Part shown: piece after piece, positions 1 to 6,357 of the stretch
How positions within the stretch are numbered: the first letter of the stretch is position 1
Layout: the number at the start of each line of letters is the position of its first letter
Origin: an uncultured bacterium
Lineage (GTDB): Bacteria > Planctomycetota > DG-23 > SLPQ01
Direction: 5' to 3'
NCBI GenBank assembly: GCA_937863625.1
Contig: CALMGO010000312.1
Coordinates: 1-7,821 of the forward strand
Length of the DNA stretch: 7,821 nt
Made by a program: the position numbers and the translations under genes
The notes under the pieces: model-generated
What the model was told of the DNA's origin: nothing
Database searches by the model: none
What the model saw: only the letters and a program-made list of their open reading frames with translations

Positions 1-230
1 ATGTGCCGCTCGACCGCGACTTCGTCAAACTTATCTGCCTCGCGCTCTTCTATTCGTATCGCGTCAACGGGACACTCGGGAAGGCACGCCCCAAGCCCGT
101 CGCAGTACGACTCGCTGATGAGCCTCGCCTTTCCGTCCACCAGGGCAAGCGCACCCTCGGCACAAGCCGATATACACAACCCGCAGCCGTTGCATTTGGT
201 TTCATCAATTCTGACTATTTTGCGCTTCAT
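1..230 (-). CDS. 4Fe-4S dicluster ferredoxin-type protein, C-terminus cut off by window edge
   Basis: The reading frame runs from an ATG at 228-230 to the left edge with no stop, giving 76 residues of the N-terminus. It starts MKRKIVRIDETKCNGCGLC. The first cluster motif is C13-x2-C16-x2-C19-x3-C23. A second, looser one (YCDGLGACLPECP, about residues 42-54) has the CDGLGAC-x3-CP form seen in a family of anaerobe ferredoxin-like proteins that are longer than this fragment. By family knowledge it binds two [4Fe-4S] clusters and transfers electrons in the cytoplasm; its partner is unknown. The start is supported by a GGGGAGG Shine-Dalgarno about 9 bases upstream. The gene begins inside the 3' end of the Rrf2 gene (26-base overlap, different frame), so the two are almost certainly co-transcribed. 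What follows the two clusters lies outside the window. Confidence 0.85.
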   Translation of the reverse strand, partial: MKRKIVRIDETKCNGCGLCISACAEGALALVDGKARLISESYCDGLGACLPECPVDAIRIEEREADKFDEVAVERH

Positions 231-651
231 GACTCGCGGCCTCCCCAAAGACTCCCCAGACGTCGCTGACTTTAGTGTGTGCCAGTCTCTCGCCGATCTG
301 CCTGTTCACTGACCTTATAAGGTCCCCAAGTATGCATTTTCCCCCGCAACTCATTGTCCCCAGCAGGCAATCAACCGGCTCAAGCGTCCCCTCTATTGCT
401 TCAAATACGTCAAGCAGCGTAATGTCCCCGCCAGGCCTGGCCAGACAAAAGCCGCCATGCGGTCCCCTCTCGGACTTCACAAGCCCCGCTTTAACCAGCC
501 GCTGCAGGACTTTCGACAGGTGCGCCTCGGATACGCCAAGCGTCGCCGCCACGTGCTTGGCCGTCACGACATCCTTTCCCCCCTCAGGCAGGCAACTCAT
601 CGTGTGAAGCGCCAGAGAGGCTGCTTCTGATATCCTTATCAGGTTCGACAT
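205..651 (-). CDS. Rrf2-family transcriptional regulator with Cys triad (probable Fe-S sensor)
   Basis: A 148-residue protein of normal Rrf2 length. The N-terminal half is a winged helix-turn-helix: recognition region around residues 30-52 (AATLGVSEAHLSKVLQRL) and wing around 60-72 (SERGPHGGFCLAR), matching the family's 'RGxxGGxxLA' signature. The dimerisation-helix region carries C95, C102 and C106 (C-x6-C-x3-C), at the place where IscR, NsrR and RsrR ligate an Fe-S cluster; the spacing differs slightly from IscR/NsrR. Such proteins sense iron-sulfur status, nitric oxide or redox state; which one cannot be told here. The start has GGAGA 9 bases upstream and a good promoter at 687-715. The 3' end overlaps the ferredoxin-type gene, the likely first target. 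Two further Cys (C20, C69) lie in the DNA-binding domain. Confidence 0.9.
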   Translation of the reverse strand: MSNLIRISEAASLALHTMSCLPEGGKDVVTAKHVAATLGVSEAHLSKVLQRLVKAGLVKSERGPHGGFCLARPGGDITLLDVFEAIEGTLEPVDCLLGTMSCGGKCILGDLIRSVNRQIGERLAHTKVSDVWGVFGEAASHEAQNSQN

Positions 652-659
652 ATATGTCG
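646..659. promoter_or_regulatory. 14-bp perfect palindrome over the Rrf2 start codon
   Basis: CGACATATATGTCG is a perfect inverted repeat that includes the ATG of the Rrf2 gene (649-651). It lies downstream of the predicted -10 box, in the 5' untranslated region/start. It could be an autoregulatory operator or a weak hairpin masking the start, but a 14-bp palindrome by chance in a window this size is not very unlikely. Confidence 0.3.
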
Positions 660-686
660 CTCTCCATATTCCGGCATTGCGGTACT

Positions 687-715
687 ACTATACTGCTTTG
701 ACGCGCGCCAGTCAA
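687..715 (-). promoter_or_regulatory. sigma70-like promoter of the Rrf2-ferredoxin unit
   Basis: On the minus strand TTGACT (710-715) and TATAGT (687-692) are separated by exactly 17 bases, each one mismatch from the consensus. Transcription would start near position 680, about 30 bases before the Rrf2 ATG, with GGAGA at 661-665. It lies downstream of the terminator closing the upstream run, so the Rrf2 unit is independently transcribed. Confidence 0.7.
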
Positions 716-792
716 TACAAATTCCCGATAAAGCCGTCAATTTTCTGTTCGCCGCCATAACTGCTTTTGCTTCAACTGGTTCCGCGTGCCAC

Positions 793-851
793 AAAAAAAG
801 CGCCATGCTCCGGCTTCCATCGGTTTCCCTGGCTGCCGAGCAAGGCGCTTT
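793..851 (-). terminator. Rho-independent terminator after the oxidative-stress gene run
   Basis: Read on the minus strand, AAAGCGCC (844-851) pairs with GGCGCTTT (797-804). After a T/T mismatch the stem continues with TGCTC/GAGCA and, past a one-base bulge, GGC/GCC; the loop is about 20 bases. The 3' arm runs into seven consecutive T (793-799). It begins 29 bases after the stop of the last gene. On the plus strand the arm ends in only TTT, so the orientation is minus. The loop is longer than usual. Confidence 0.75.
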
Positions 852-880
852 CTCCACAAGTTTGTGGTCGGCAGGTCGCG

Positions 881-1372
881 CTATAACACCTTGACCAGTT
901 CGTGATTGAGAATGGCTATGTGCCGCATCTCTTCCTTGATGATGTCGTCGATCTTCGCGTCGCCCAACCGCGCAGGTACGACCTTCTTCATCCCGAGGTA
1001 GAAAACGACGCTGTCTTTTTCTATCCCGATGGCAGTCCGCAGCACATCCGCCACCGTTTCCTTGCCGGTGAACATGCCACTGGGGTCGCGCGACGTATCA
1101 AAGACGTGTCCGTCCGCCATCGCGTGTAGGTACAAGGCACCCTCCCCTTCCGGGTCGAAGACCGTCGGTTTCTTCTCTTCGGCGGTGAGCGCCTGCCGCA
1201 TAGCGTGGAAGACCTCCAGATGATGGTCCTCCATCTTCGCCAGTGTCACGAAGAACTTCTTCGCGTCTCCCTCGCTCATGCCCTCGGCGGCCTTGCGATA
1301 GAACTTCGCGCCGTTTCGCTCTATCTGTTCTGCCATCTCAAATATCTCGTCCGCGTTAAACGTCAATGCCAT
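881..1372 (-). CDS. rubrerythrin-like ferritin-family di-iron protein without rubredoxin domain
   Basis: A 163-residue four-helix-bundle protein of the ferritin/rubrerythrin superfamily. Candidate di-iron ligands fall in the expected pattern: E18 in helix 1, E48-x2-H51 in helix 2 (MEDHH), E118 in helix 3 (IGIEKDS) and E148-x2-H151 in helix 4 (EEMRH). Unlike rubrerythrin there is no C-terminal C-x2-C pair and no cysteine at all, so it cannot carry its own FeS4 electron donor. A role in peroxide reduction or iron handling is inferred from family and neighbours. The ATG at 1372 has GGAGG 8 bases upstream. It is last in the run, 100 bases after ferritin, with a strong hairpin in that gap and a terminator downstream, so its expression may differ from the genes above it. 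Confidence 0.85.
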   Translation of the reverse strand: MALTFNADEIFEMAEQIERNGAKFYRKAAEGMSEGDAKKFFVTLAKMEDHHLEVFHAMRQALTAEEKKPTVFDPEGEGALYLHAMADGHVFDTSRDPSGMFTGKETVADVLRTAIGIEKDSVVFYLGMKKVVPARLGDAKIDDIIKEEMRHIAILNHELVKVL

Positions 1373-1398
1373 TCGGCTTTCCTCCGTTTCGCTAAAAT

Positions 1399-1430
1399 CG
1401 GCAACGCCGCCGCACCGGGCGGCGCTGCCG
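1399..1430 (-). other. strong intercistronic hairpin (possible attenuator or RNA-processing element)
   Basis: A 13-bp GC-rich stem (one G-T pair) with a 6-base loop between the ferritin and di-iron protein genes; on the minus strand the arms are CGGCAGCGCCGCC and GGCGGCGTTGCCG. It is followed by ATTTTAG, a short, interrupted T-tract, so at best a leaky terminator. It could also protect the upstream mRNA 3' end. It lies just before the Shine-Dalgarno of the next gene. Confidence 0.55.
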
Positions 1431-1472
1431 CATCATGAGTTGCGTCGCGTGACCGACAAACAGTCCGCGCGT

Positions 1473-1961
1473 CTATTCCCGCTTTGCGAGTTCGCGGTCG
1501 AGCATCACCAGGCCCGCGCCCTTTTCGCCGATGCGCTTGAGTGTTTCGAGTATCTTCGTCGCGCTCGACTCCTCCTCCACCTGTTCGTTTACGAACCACT
1601 GCAGCAGGTTTGAAGATGCGAGGTCGCCTTCCTTGGCCGCCAGCTTCGCGAGCGCATCGATCTTGCCCGTCACAACCTGCTCGTGCTTGAGCGTGTCGGC
1701 AAAGACGTCGGTTACAGAGGTCCACTTCGTCTTCGGCTTGCCCAGCGCCTGGAGCTCCACCGTTCCGCCGCGTTCGATGACGAATCCGAAGAGCTTCATC
1801 GCGTGCCCCATCTCTTCCTTCGATTGCACGTGCATCCAGTGCGCGATCCCGTCAAGGGTCTCGCTGTGGAGGTACGCCGCCATCGACAGGTAGAGATACG
1901 ACGACTCAATCTCGTACTTGATCTGCTCGTTAATAGCAGACTGCATTTTCTTGCTGATCAT
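1473..1961 (-). CDS. ftnA: ferritin (non-haem bacterial ferritin, FtnA type)
   Basis: A 162-residue ferritin of normal length. The ferroxidase ligands fall exactly where E. coli FtnA has them: E17, E50, H53, E94, Q127 and E130, with Y24 also conserved; E49, E126 and E129 could serve as additional iron ligands. By family knowledge, 24 subunits form a cytoplasmic cage that oxidises Fe(II) with O2 or H2O2 and stores it as ferric mineral. No haem-binding methionine of bacterioferritin type is evident. The ATG directly follows the stop codon of the desulfoferrodoxin gene (TAAATG) and the Shine-Dalgarno GAAGGAG lies inside that gene, so the two are probably translationally coupled. Placing iron storage next to superoxide and peroxide reduction fits limiting Fenton chemistry. 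Confidence 0.95.
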   Translation of the reverse strand: MISKKMQSAINEQIKYEIESSYLYLSMAAYLHSETLDGIAHWMHVQSKEEMGHAMKLFGFVIERGGTVELQALGKPKTKWTSVTDVFADTLKHEQVVTGKIDALAKLAAKEGDLASSNLLQWFVNEQVEEESSATKILETLKRIGEKGAGLVMLDRELAKRE

Positions 1962-2339
1962 TTATGCTCCTTCCCACATTCCATGTACGTTGCAGAGTTC
2001 CCGTGCGGTGATCTTCGCGGCTTTAATGGCGAATACCGCCTCGGGCGCCTGTCCAGGTTTTAGAAACTGTCTGTACGCCTTGCCGTCCGCGATGACCTCT
2101 ATCCACTCGATGTGATGCTTTTCCTCCATCGGGTGCGGCACGCTCCCTACTTTCACCTTGAAGCCGCCCTCGACCTTCTCAATCACGGGGAGGTGCTTTT
2201 CCTTGCCTTCGTCCGCCTTCTTGGCCGTCAGGAGAACCATCGGCTGATTGCAGCAGACGAGCGTCCCTGCCCCGCCGTGGATCACTTCTACTATGTTCCC
2301 GCACACTTCGCACTTGTATACCTGCATAACCTCCGCCAT
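1962..2339 (-). CDS. dfx: desulfoferrodoxin (class I, two-iron superoxide reductase)
   Basis: A 125-residue protein with both iron centres of 2Fe superoxide reductases. The N-terminal desulforedoxin domain has C10, C13, C29 and C30 (CEVC...CC) for the FeS4 centre I. The catalytic centre II has H49, H69, H75, C116 and H119, with E47 and K48 beside it, matching the Desulfarculus baarsii enzyme position for position. It reduces superoxide to H2O2 without releasing O2, usually with rubredoxin as donor; no free-standing rubredoxin gene is in this window. The reading frame is open upstream to 2390, but the ATG at 2339 is chosen because AGGAG lies 7 bases before it and the family starts there. It is 14 bases after the peroxiredoxin gene and abuts ferritin. 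The peroxide it makes would be consumed by rubrerythrin, Tpx and the peroxiredoxin of the same run. Confidence 0.97.
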   Translation of the reverse strand: MAEVMQVYKCEVCGNIVEVIHGGAGTLVCCNQPMVLLTAKKADEGKEKHLPVIEKVEGGFKVKVGSVPHPMEEKHHIEWIEVIADGKAYRQFLKPGQAPEAVFAIKAAKITARELCNVHGMWEGA

Positions 2340-2353
2340 ATTGCGCTCCTTTC

Positions 2354-2995
2354 CTATGCCTTCTTGTGGCAAAACCACCAGTCGAAACATTCGTACTGCT
2401 TGAGTCTCTCCTTGGCCGTCCGTTCGTCCTGAGCCGGCGGCACTATGACCTCATCCTTGATCAGTTCGTTGTTTGGCCAGTTGGCGGGCATCGCAACGCC
2501 CTTGGCGTCCACGATCTGAAGCCCCTTCACCATTCTCAGTATCTCGTCCATGTTCCTGCCGAGTTCCTGTGGGTAGTAGAGAATCGCCCTGATGATTCCC
2601 TTGTCGTCCACTATGAACACGGCCCTGACGGTGCTCGTCCCTTTGGCAGGGTGGATGATGCCGAGCTTCATCGCGACCTTGCCCGTGTCGTCGGCAATCA
2701 CCGGAAACTCGATCTTGACGTCGAGTTTATCGCCGATCCACTCTATCCACTTGAGGTGCGAAAACACCTGGTCAATTGAAAGACCCACCAGTTCGCAGTT
2801 GAGTTTCCGGAATTCTGCTATCCTCTTCTGAAAGGCCACAAATTCCGTCGTGCACACCGGCGTGAAGTCCGCAGGGTGGCTGAAAAATACAAGCCACTTT
2901 CCAGAGTAGTCCTTGGGCAGCGTCTTCATCCCATGTGTCGTCTTCACCACCATCTCGGGGAACTTGTCACCGATGAGTGCCATAGGCTCTTCCAT
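2354..2995 (-). CDS. peroxiredoxin, archaeal-type Prx6 subfamily
   Basis: A 213-residue thioredoxin-fold peroxidase. The active-site motif is PADFTPVCTTEF, with peroxidatic C48 and T45. The C-terminal arm contains C203 and C209 in ECFDWWFC, the extended arm seen in archaeal 2-Cys enzymes of the Prx6 group (e.g. Aeropyrum), where it supplies the resolving cysteine. It reduces H2O2 and alkyl hydroperoxides in the cytoplasm; the donor is not evident (thioredoxin- or rubredoxin-type systems are possible). The frame is open upstream to 3106, but the ATG at 2995 is chosen for its AAAGGAGGAG Shine-Dalgarno and for the family's usual N-terminus. It lies 73 bases after tpx, with a hairpin in the gap. 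Confidence 0.95.
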   Translation of the reverse strand: MEEPMALIGDKFPEMVVKTTHGMKTLPKDYSGKWLVFFSHPADFTPVCTTEFVAFQKRIAEFRKLNCELVGLSIDQVFSHLKWIEWIGDKLDVKIEFPVIADDTGKVAMKLGIIHPAKGTSTVRAVFIVDDKGIIRAILYYPQELGRNMDEILRMVKGLQIVDAKGVAMPANWPNNELIKDEVIVPPAQDERTAKERLKQYECFDWWFCHKKA

Positions 2996-3015
2996 TGTTG
3001 CTCCTCCTTTTTGTA

Positions 3016-3038
3016 CAGGCGCCTTGCGAGGCGGCCTG
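3016..3038 (-). other. small intercistronic hairpin between tpx and the peroxiredoxin gene
   Basis: On the minus strand CAGG-C-CGCC, loop TCGCAA, GGCG-CCTG forms an 8-bp stem with one bulged C. It is followed by TACAAAAAGGAGGAG, not a T-tract, so it is not a terminator. It could stabilise or mark a processing point between the two genes; function is inferred. Confidence 0.35.
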
Positions 3039-3068
3039 GCTGACACATTGGTCCTCTTGCCGCGGCTG

Positions 3069-3584
3069 CTACTGTGCAGCCTTTGCCGCCGCCAGCGCGG
3101 CTGCATAGTCCGGCTCGCTCGTGATCTCTTTCACGAGTTCCCTGTAACGCACTACTCCGGCCTTGTCGACGACAAACACCGCCCTCGCCAATAGCCTGAG
3201 TTCCTTGATAAGCACTCCGTACGCATTCCCGAACGAAGCATCCTTGTAGTCCGATAGCGTCTCTACTCGCTCCACGCCGGCGGCGCCGCACCAGCGCTTC
3301 TGTGCAAATGGCAAATCCATGCTTATCGTCAGCACAACCGTGTCGCCGCCGAGGCCCGATGCCTCCTGGTTGAAGCGCCGCGTCTCAATGTCGCACACGG
3401 ACGTATCAAGCGACGGCACGCTCGCGATTATGAGCGTCTTCCCCTTGTAAGCCGAGAGTGAGACAGCCCCAAGGTCATTACCGGCGACCGTGAATTCCGG
3501 CGCCTTTTCGCCCACAGAAGGCAGTCTGCCGACAAGCGTCAGCGGCGCCCCCTTCATCGTTACCGCGCCTTTATGCTCCTCCAT
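3069..3584 (-). CDS. tpx: thiol peroxidase Tpx (atypical 2-Cys peroxiredoxin)
   Basis: A 171-residue protein of usual Tpx length. The peroxidatic cysteine is C64 in PSLDTSVCDIETRRF and the resolving cysteine is C99 in PFAQKRWCGAAG, the signatures around C61 and C95 of E. coli Tpx. The N-terminal KGAPLTLVGRLPSVGEKAPEF is also typical. It reduces H2O2 and organic hydroperoxides, normally with thioredoxin, forming an intramolecular disulfide. An in-frame TTG lies at 3599, but the ATG at 3584 is preferred because GAAGGAG sits 7 bases before it. The gene follows rubrerythrin by 46 bases and precedes the Prx6-like gene by 73, so two different peroxiredoxins are adjacent and probably divide substrates or electron donors. 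Confidence 0.96.
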   Translation of the reverse strand: MEEHKGAVTMKGAPLTLVGRLPSVGEKAPEFTVAGNDLGAVSLSAYKGKTLIIASVPSLDTSVCDIETRRFNQEASGLGGDTVVLTISMDLPFAQKRWCGAAGVERVETLSDYKDASFGNAYGVLIKELRLLARAVFVVDKAGVVRYRELVKEITSEPDYAAALAAAKAAQ

Positions 3585-3630
3585 TGCTGTCTCCTTCAAT
3601 GCCGCTCATGTCACCTTTCGCAGGAGTGGC

Positions 3631-4203
3631 TTACCAGTTTTCTCCCAGAAGTTCAAAATACGCCTGCGGGTGCGCGCACGCCGGGCAGTTAGCCGGGGCC
3701 TCTTTGCCCGTGTGCAGGTAACCGCAGTTGCGGCAGCGCCACACTACTTCTTTGTCTTTCTTGAAGACGGTGCTCTTTTCCACGTTGGACAGGAACCCGA
3801 GATACCTCTTCTCGTGCTGCCTCTCCGCAACGGATATGAACTCAAACACCTTCGCGACCGCCTCGAACCCCTCCTTGCGCGCAGTACCCGCAAAGTCCTG
3901 GTACATCGTCGTCCACTCGAAGTTCTCTCCCGCTGCGGCGGCCTTGAGATTCTCAGCCGTCGTGCCGATTACCCCGGCCGGATACGCCGCCGTAATCTCC
4001 ACCTCGCCGCCCTCGAGAAAACTGAAAAACCTCTTCGCGTGCTCCTTCTCCTGGTCCGCCGTCTCCTCGAAGGCAGCCGATATCTGCATGAGCCCCTCTT
4101 TGCGCGCCTGTCCGGCAAAATACGTGTACCTGTTTCTCGCCTGCGATTCGCCCGCGAATGCCGTCAGCAGATTTTTCTCCGTCTTTGATCCCGCCAGTTT
4201 CAT
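3631..4203 (-). CDS. rbr: rubrerythrin
   Basis: A 190-residue classical rubrerythrin. The N-terminal four-helix di-iron domain shows E19 in AFAGESQARNRY, E52-x2-H55 in QEKEHAKRF, the FEWTTMYQDFA segment of helix 3, and AERQHEKRY of helix 4. The C-terminal rubredoxin domain binds FeS4 through C157, C160, C173 and C176 (CRNC...CPAC). The enzyme reduces H2O2 to water in the cytoplasm of anaerobes, with electrons from rubredoxin/NAD(P)H. The frame also allows a GTG at 4209, but that overlaps the AAAGGAG ribosome-binding site; the ATG at 4203 is well placed behind it. It is the first detoxification enzyme of the run, 88 bases after the efflux permease gene; I see no convincing promoter in that gap. 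Confidence 0.97.
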   Translation of the reverse strand: MKLAGSKTEKNLLTAFAGESQARNRYTYFAGQARKEGLMQISAAFEETADQEKEHAKRFFSFLEGGEVEITAAYPAGVIGTTAENLKAAAAGENFEWTTMYQDFAGTARKEGFEAVAKVFEFISVAERQHEKRYLGFLSNVEKSTVFKKDKEVVWRCRNCGYLHTGKEAPANCPACAHPQAYFELLGENW

Positions 4204-4259
4204 TGCCACTCCTTTCTGTACGTGCGTTGTCTTATCAAACTCTCATGTCTGATGCCTTG

Positions 4260-4274
4260 GCGGCGCGTCGCCGC
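4260..4274 (-). other. short GC hairpin between efflux permease and rbr
   Basis: GCGGCG and CGCCGC flank a 3-base loop, 17 bases after the permease stop codon. No T-tract follows, so termination is unlikely. The 88-base gap holds no other structure or promoter that I can support. Confidence 0.35.
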
Positions 4275-4291
4275 AGGCGCTTCATCCTGTT

Positions 4292-5542
4292 TCACCGCTT
4301 CGTTTCCTCTACCGTGTACCCGAGCGCCGTAACCTTCTCTCGAAGTTCCCCTTCGTCAAATCCTTCTCCGCTTACCGTGGCTGTCCCTGCGGATAAGTCC
4401 ACCTTTACGCTCTCAACTCCCGTGCATTCGCCGAGCGCCCTCTCAACCGCCGCCACGCAGTGGCTGCAGTGCATCCCGCCGACCTTCAAAACCGTCTTCA
4501 TTCCCGTTGGTTCCTCCGCAGCTGGCTCTTCGCTTACTGACCCCTTCCATGTCGCGTATCCGAGAACTGCAAGCAGCGCCGCCGCCGTAAGTGTTGTCAA
4601 AAGGCTTGCCCCCTCGTGTCCGGCGTGAAAATGAGATCCAATGTCCATCACAGGAAAAAAGCTGTCCAGCAACAACCCGGAAGCGAGAGCCGTCGCCGCC
4701 ACCGTGCCGAAATATATCAGCGCCGTGCGTCTGCCCATCACTTTCCATACCGTTGCGATTGTCGCCGCGTTTGTCGCCGGACCCGTCATCAGAAAGACCA
4801 GCGCCGCACCCGGCGAGACTCCCTTGGCCACAAGCGCTGCAGCTATCGGCACCGATGCCGTAGCGCATACGTATATCGGTATCCCGAACGCCATCATCAC
4901 TAACATCCCGCCTATCCCGGTACCCAGGTGCCCTGCGAGGTAGTCGTTAGGCACCGCCGCAGATATCGCACCCGCCAGAATCAGTCCCACCATGAGTGCC
5001 TTGCCTATGTCCGCCGGCAGCGTGACAAAGCCGTAATGAAGCGCACTTACAAACTTGCTCGTCCCCGGCTCGTTCATACAGCAGGCCCCAGTGCAGCCGG
5101 GCCCTTTCTTGACCTCCCCCGCGTCGTCGGCTCCTGAGAAACTGACGGCCGCCCCGCCCACGAGCCCCGCCACAAATGCCGCTATCGGACGAAATACCGC
5201 TATCACCGGCCCCAACAAGCCGTATGTCACAAATATGCTGTCAACGCCGGTCTGCGGCGTGGACAGGAGAAACGCTGTCGTCGCGCCCCTGCTTGCGCCG
5301 TGGCGCCTGAGCGACGCGGCCACAGGGATAACACCGCAACTGCACAGCGGCAGCGGCACGCCGAAAAACGACGCCTTTACAACCGGCCACAGCCCTCTGC
5401 CGCCAAGATGCCTTTCGACCAGCGCCGGCGATATGAGCACGCTCAGGAGCCCTGCCACCAGAAACCCAAACAGAAGATACGGACTCATCTCAGTAAGCGT
5501 GTACCAGAACCCCTGTACAAAAGCCGTCAGGTATGCTTCCAT
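4292..5542 (-). CDS. SO_0444-family Cu/Zn efflux permease with C-terminal HMA domain
   Basis: A 416-residue inner-membrane protein. Residues 1-335 are a permease of the ArsP_1/DUF318 type, with about eight hydrophobic segments and family motifs VPLPLCSCGVIP (C67, C69), FLLSTPQTGVDS and LVFLMTGPATNAATI. A loop near 150-155 carries C150, C154 and C155 (GCTGACC). A polar loop at 302-309 holds H304, H306 and H309 (GSHFHAGHE). After an acidic linker, residues about 348-416 form a heavy-metal-associated domain with GGMHCSHC (C359, C362) that would bind Cu(I) or Zn(II). Members are described as Cu/Zn efflux transporters; the metal here is inferred. The ATG directly follows the TAG of the TIGR02757 gene and GAGGAG lies inside that gene, pointing to coupled translation. 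Its place between PerR-like regulator and peroxide enzymes suggests metal export under redox stress. An organoarsenical or other permease is less likely given the HMA domain. Confidence 0.88.
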   Translation of the reverse strand: MEAYLTAFVQGFWYTLTEMSPYLLFGFLVAGLLSVLISPALVERHLGGRGLWPVVKASFFGVPLPLCSCGVIPVAASLRRHGASRGATTAFLLSTPQTGVDSIFVTYGLLGPVIAVFRPIAAFVAGLVGGAAVSFSGADDAGEVKKGPGCTGACCMNEPGTSKFVSALHYGFVTLPADIGKALMVGLILAGAISAAVPNDYLAGHLGTGIGGMLVMMAFGIPIYVCATASVPIAAALVAKGVSPGAALVFLMTGPATNAATIATVWKVMGRRTALIYFGTVAATALASGLLLDSFFPVMDIGSHFHAGHEGASLLTTLTAAALLAVLGYATWKGSVSEEPAAEEPTGMKTVLKVGGMHCSHCVAAVERALGECTGVESVKVDLSAGTATVSGEGFDEGELREKVTALGYTVEETKR

Positions 5543-6349
5543 CTATGACTCCTCAGCCCGCGCGCAGCATGAGAGAAACTCCGCCGGGTCCAATTCATCC
5601 CTTATTCCGAGCCTCGTCAGAGCAAAGTCATATTTGACGGGGTCTTCGGGCTCCATAACCCCAAACGCCCTCGTGATTTCAATTGCAGCCTTGCCGTCGG
5701 CCTGGTTGCGGCTTGTCATCCCAAGCGCCCTGCAGATCCTGAACATGTGAGTGTCAAGGGGCACGACAAGCTTCCGGCGCGGCACACGCTCCCACCCGCC
5801 AGGGTCGACCTCGTCGAACCTGACCATCCACCTCAGGAAAAGATGCAACCTCTTGCAAGCGCTTCCCGCCGCGACAAGAGGCACCAGACTCGTCGGCCTG
5901 CTCTCGCATGGCGCATTTATCGCCTCGGCAAATCGCCCGAGCGCGCCGAATACCGTCTCATCATCAGCCGCCAGCCCGCTTACAAAGCAAGCCTCCAGTG
6001 AGCCGTAGCGCTCTATCGCGTCCTTGGCGCCGCCGAGCATGAGCGCAAGTTCCTCCCCGGTCGTAAAACGGTGCTTGAATCCTTCGAACGTCTCAGTAAG
6101 CGCCGTGTGGCTGCTTTCTGCAAGAAACCGCAATGGGTCGCCCATTTTCTCCAGAACACCTGCCACGCTCTTGAGTATCTGCCTGACCCTGCCGTAGGCC
6201 AGCGCGCTCGCGACAAGCGCGACGATCTCCCGGTCTCTCACATCTTCGTAACCGTACAGAAACTCCAGAGGGTCCGGATGCACGTATTCGCGCCGGTTGT
6301 ATCGATTGTAGAGATCGTCAAGCAGCGCCTTGCGTGTGGGATTTTCCAT
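5543..6349 (-). CDS. TIGR02757 (DUF2400) family protein, function unknown
   Basis: A 268-residue soluble protein recognised by the family's features: LYNRYNRREYVHPDPLEF at the N-terminus, DREIVALVASALAYGRV around residues 38-54, KRLHLFLRWMVR, and RKLVVPLDTHMFRICRALG toward the C-terminus. No signal peptide or membrane segment is seen. No catalytic function is established for the family that I can name. The frame is open upstream to 6511, over the PerR-like gene, but the ATG at 6349 is the family start and has a weak GGTGA 8 bases before it. It begins 8 bases after perR and abuts the efflux permease, so it is locked into the same transcript. Co-transcription with a peroxide regulator and detoxification genes hints at a stress-related role, which is inference only. 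Confidence 0.9.
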   Translation of the reverse strand: MENPTRKALLDDLYNRYNRREYVHPDPLEFLYGYEDVRDREIVALVASALAYGRVRQILKSVAGVLEKMGDPLRFLAESSHTALTETFEGFKHRFTTGEELALMLGGAKDAIERYGSLEACFVSGLAADDETVFGALGRFAEAINAPCESRPTSLVPLVAAGSACKRLHLFLRWMVRFDEVDPGGWERVPRRKLVVPLDTHMFRICRALGMTSRNQADGKAAIEITRAFGVMEPEDPVKYDFALTRLGIRDELDPAEFLSCCARAEES

Positions 6350-6357
6350 GATGAGCG

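Noticed and set aside
639..857. 72-residue open frame on the minus strand between the di-iron gene and Rrf2
   Set aside because: It overlaps the terminator hairpin and the Rrf2 promoter, has no family resemblance, and its end runs into the Rrf2 start.
2996..3106. Upstream extension of the peroxiredoxin frame
   Set aside because: It runs into the tpx 3' end, has shadow-like composition, and the ATG at 2995 has a near-perfect ribosome-binding site.
4443..4868. Frames of 140 residues or more antiparallel or out of frame to the permease and other minus-strand genes (also 1363-1725, 1531-1893, 3490-4188, 5055-5750)
   Set aside because: They lie wholly or mostly over well-supported genes, have no domain resemblance, and are expected shadows in GC-rich coding DNA.
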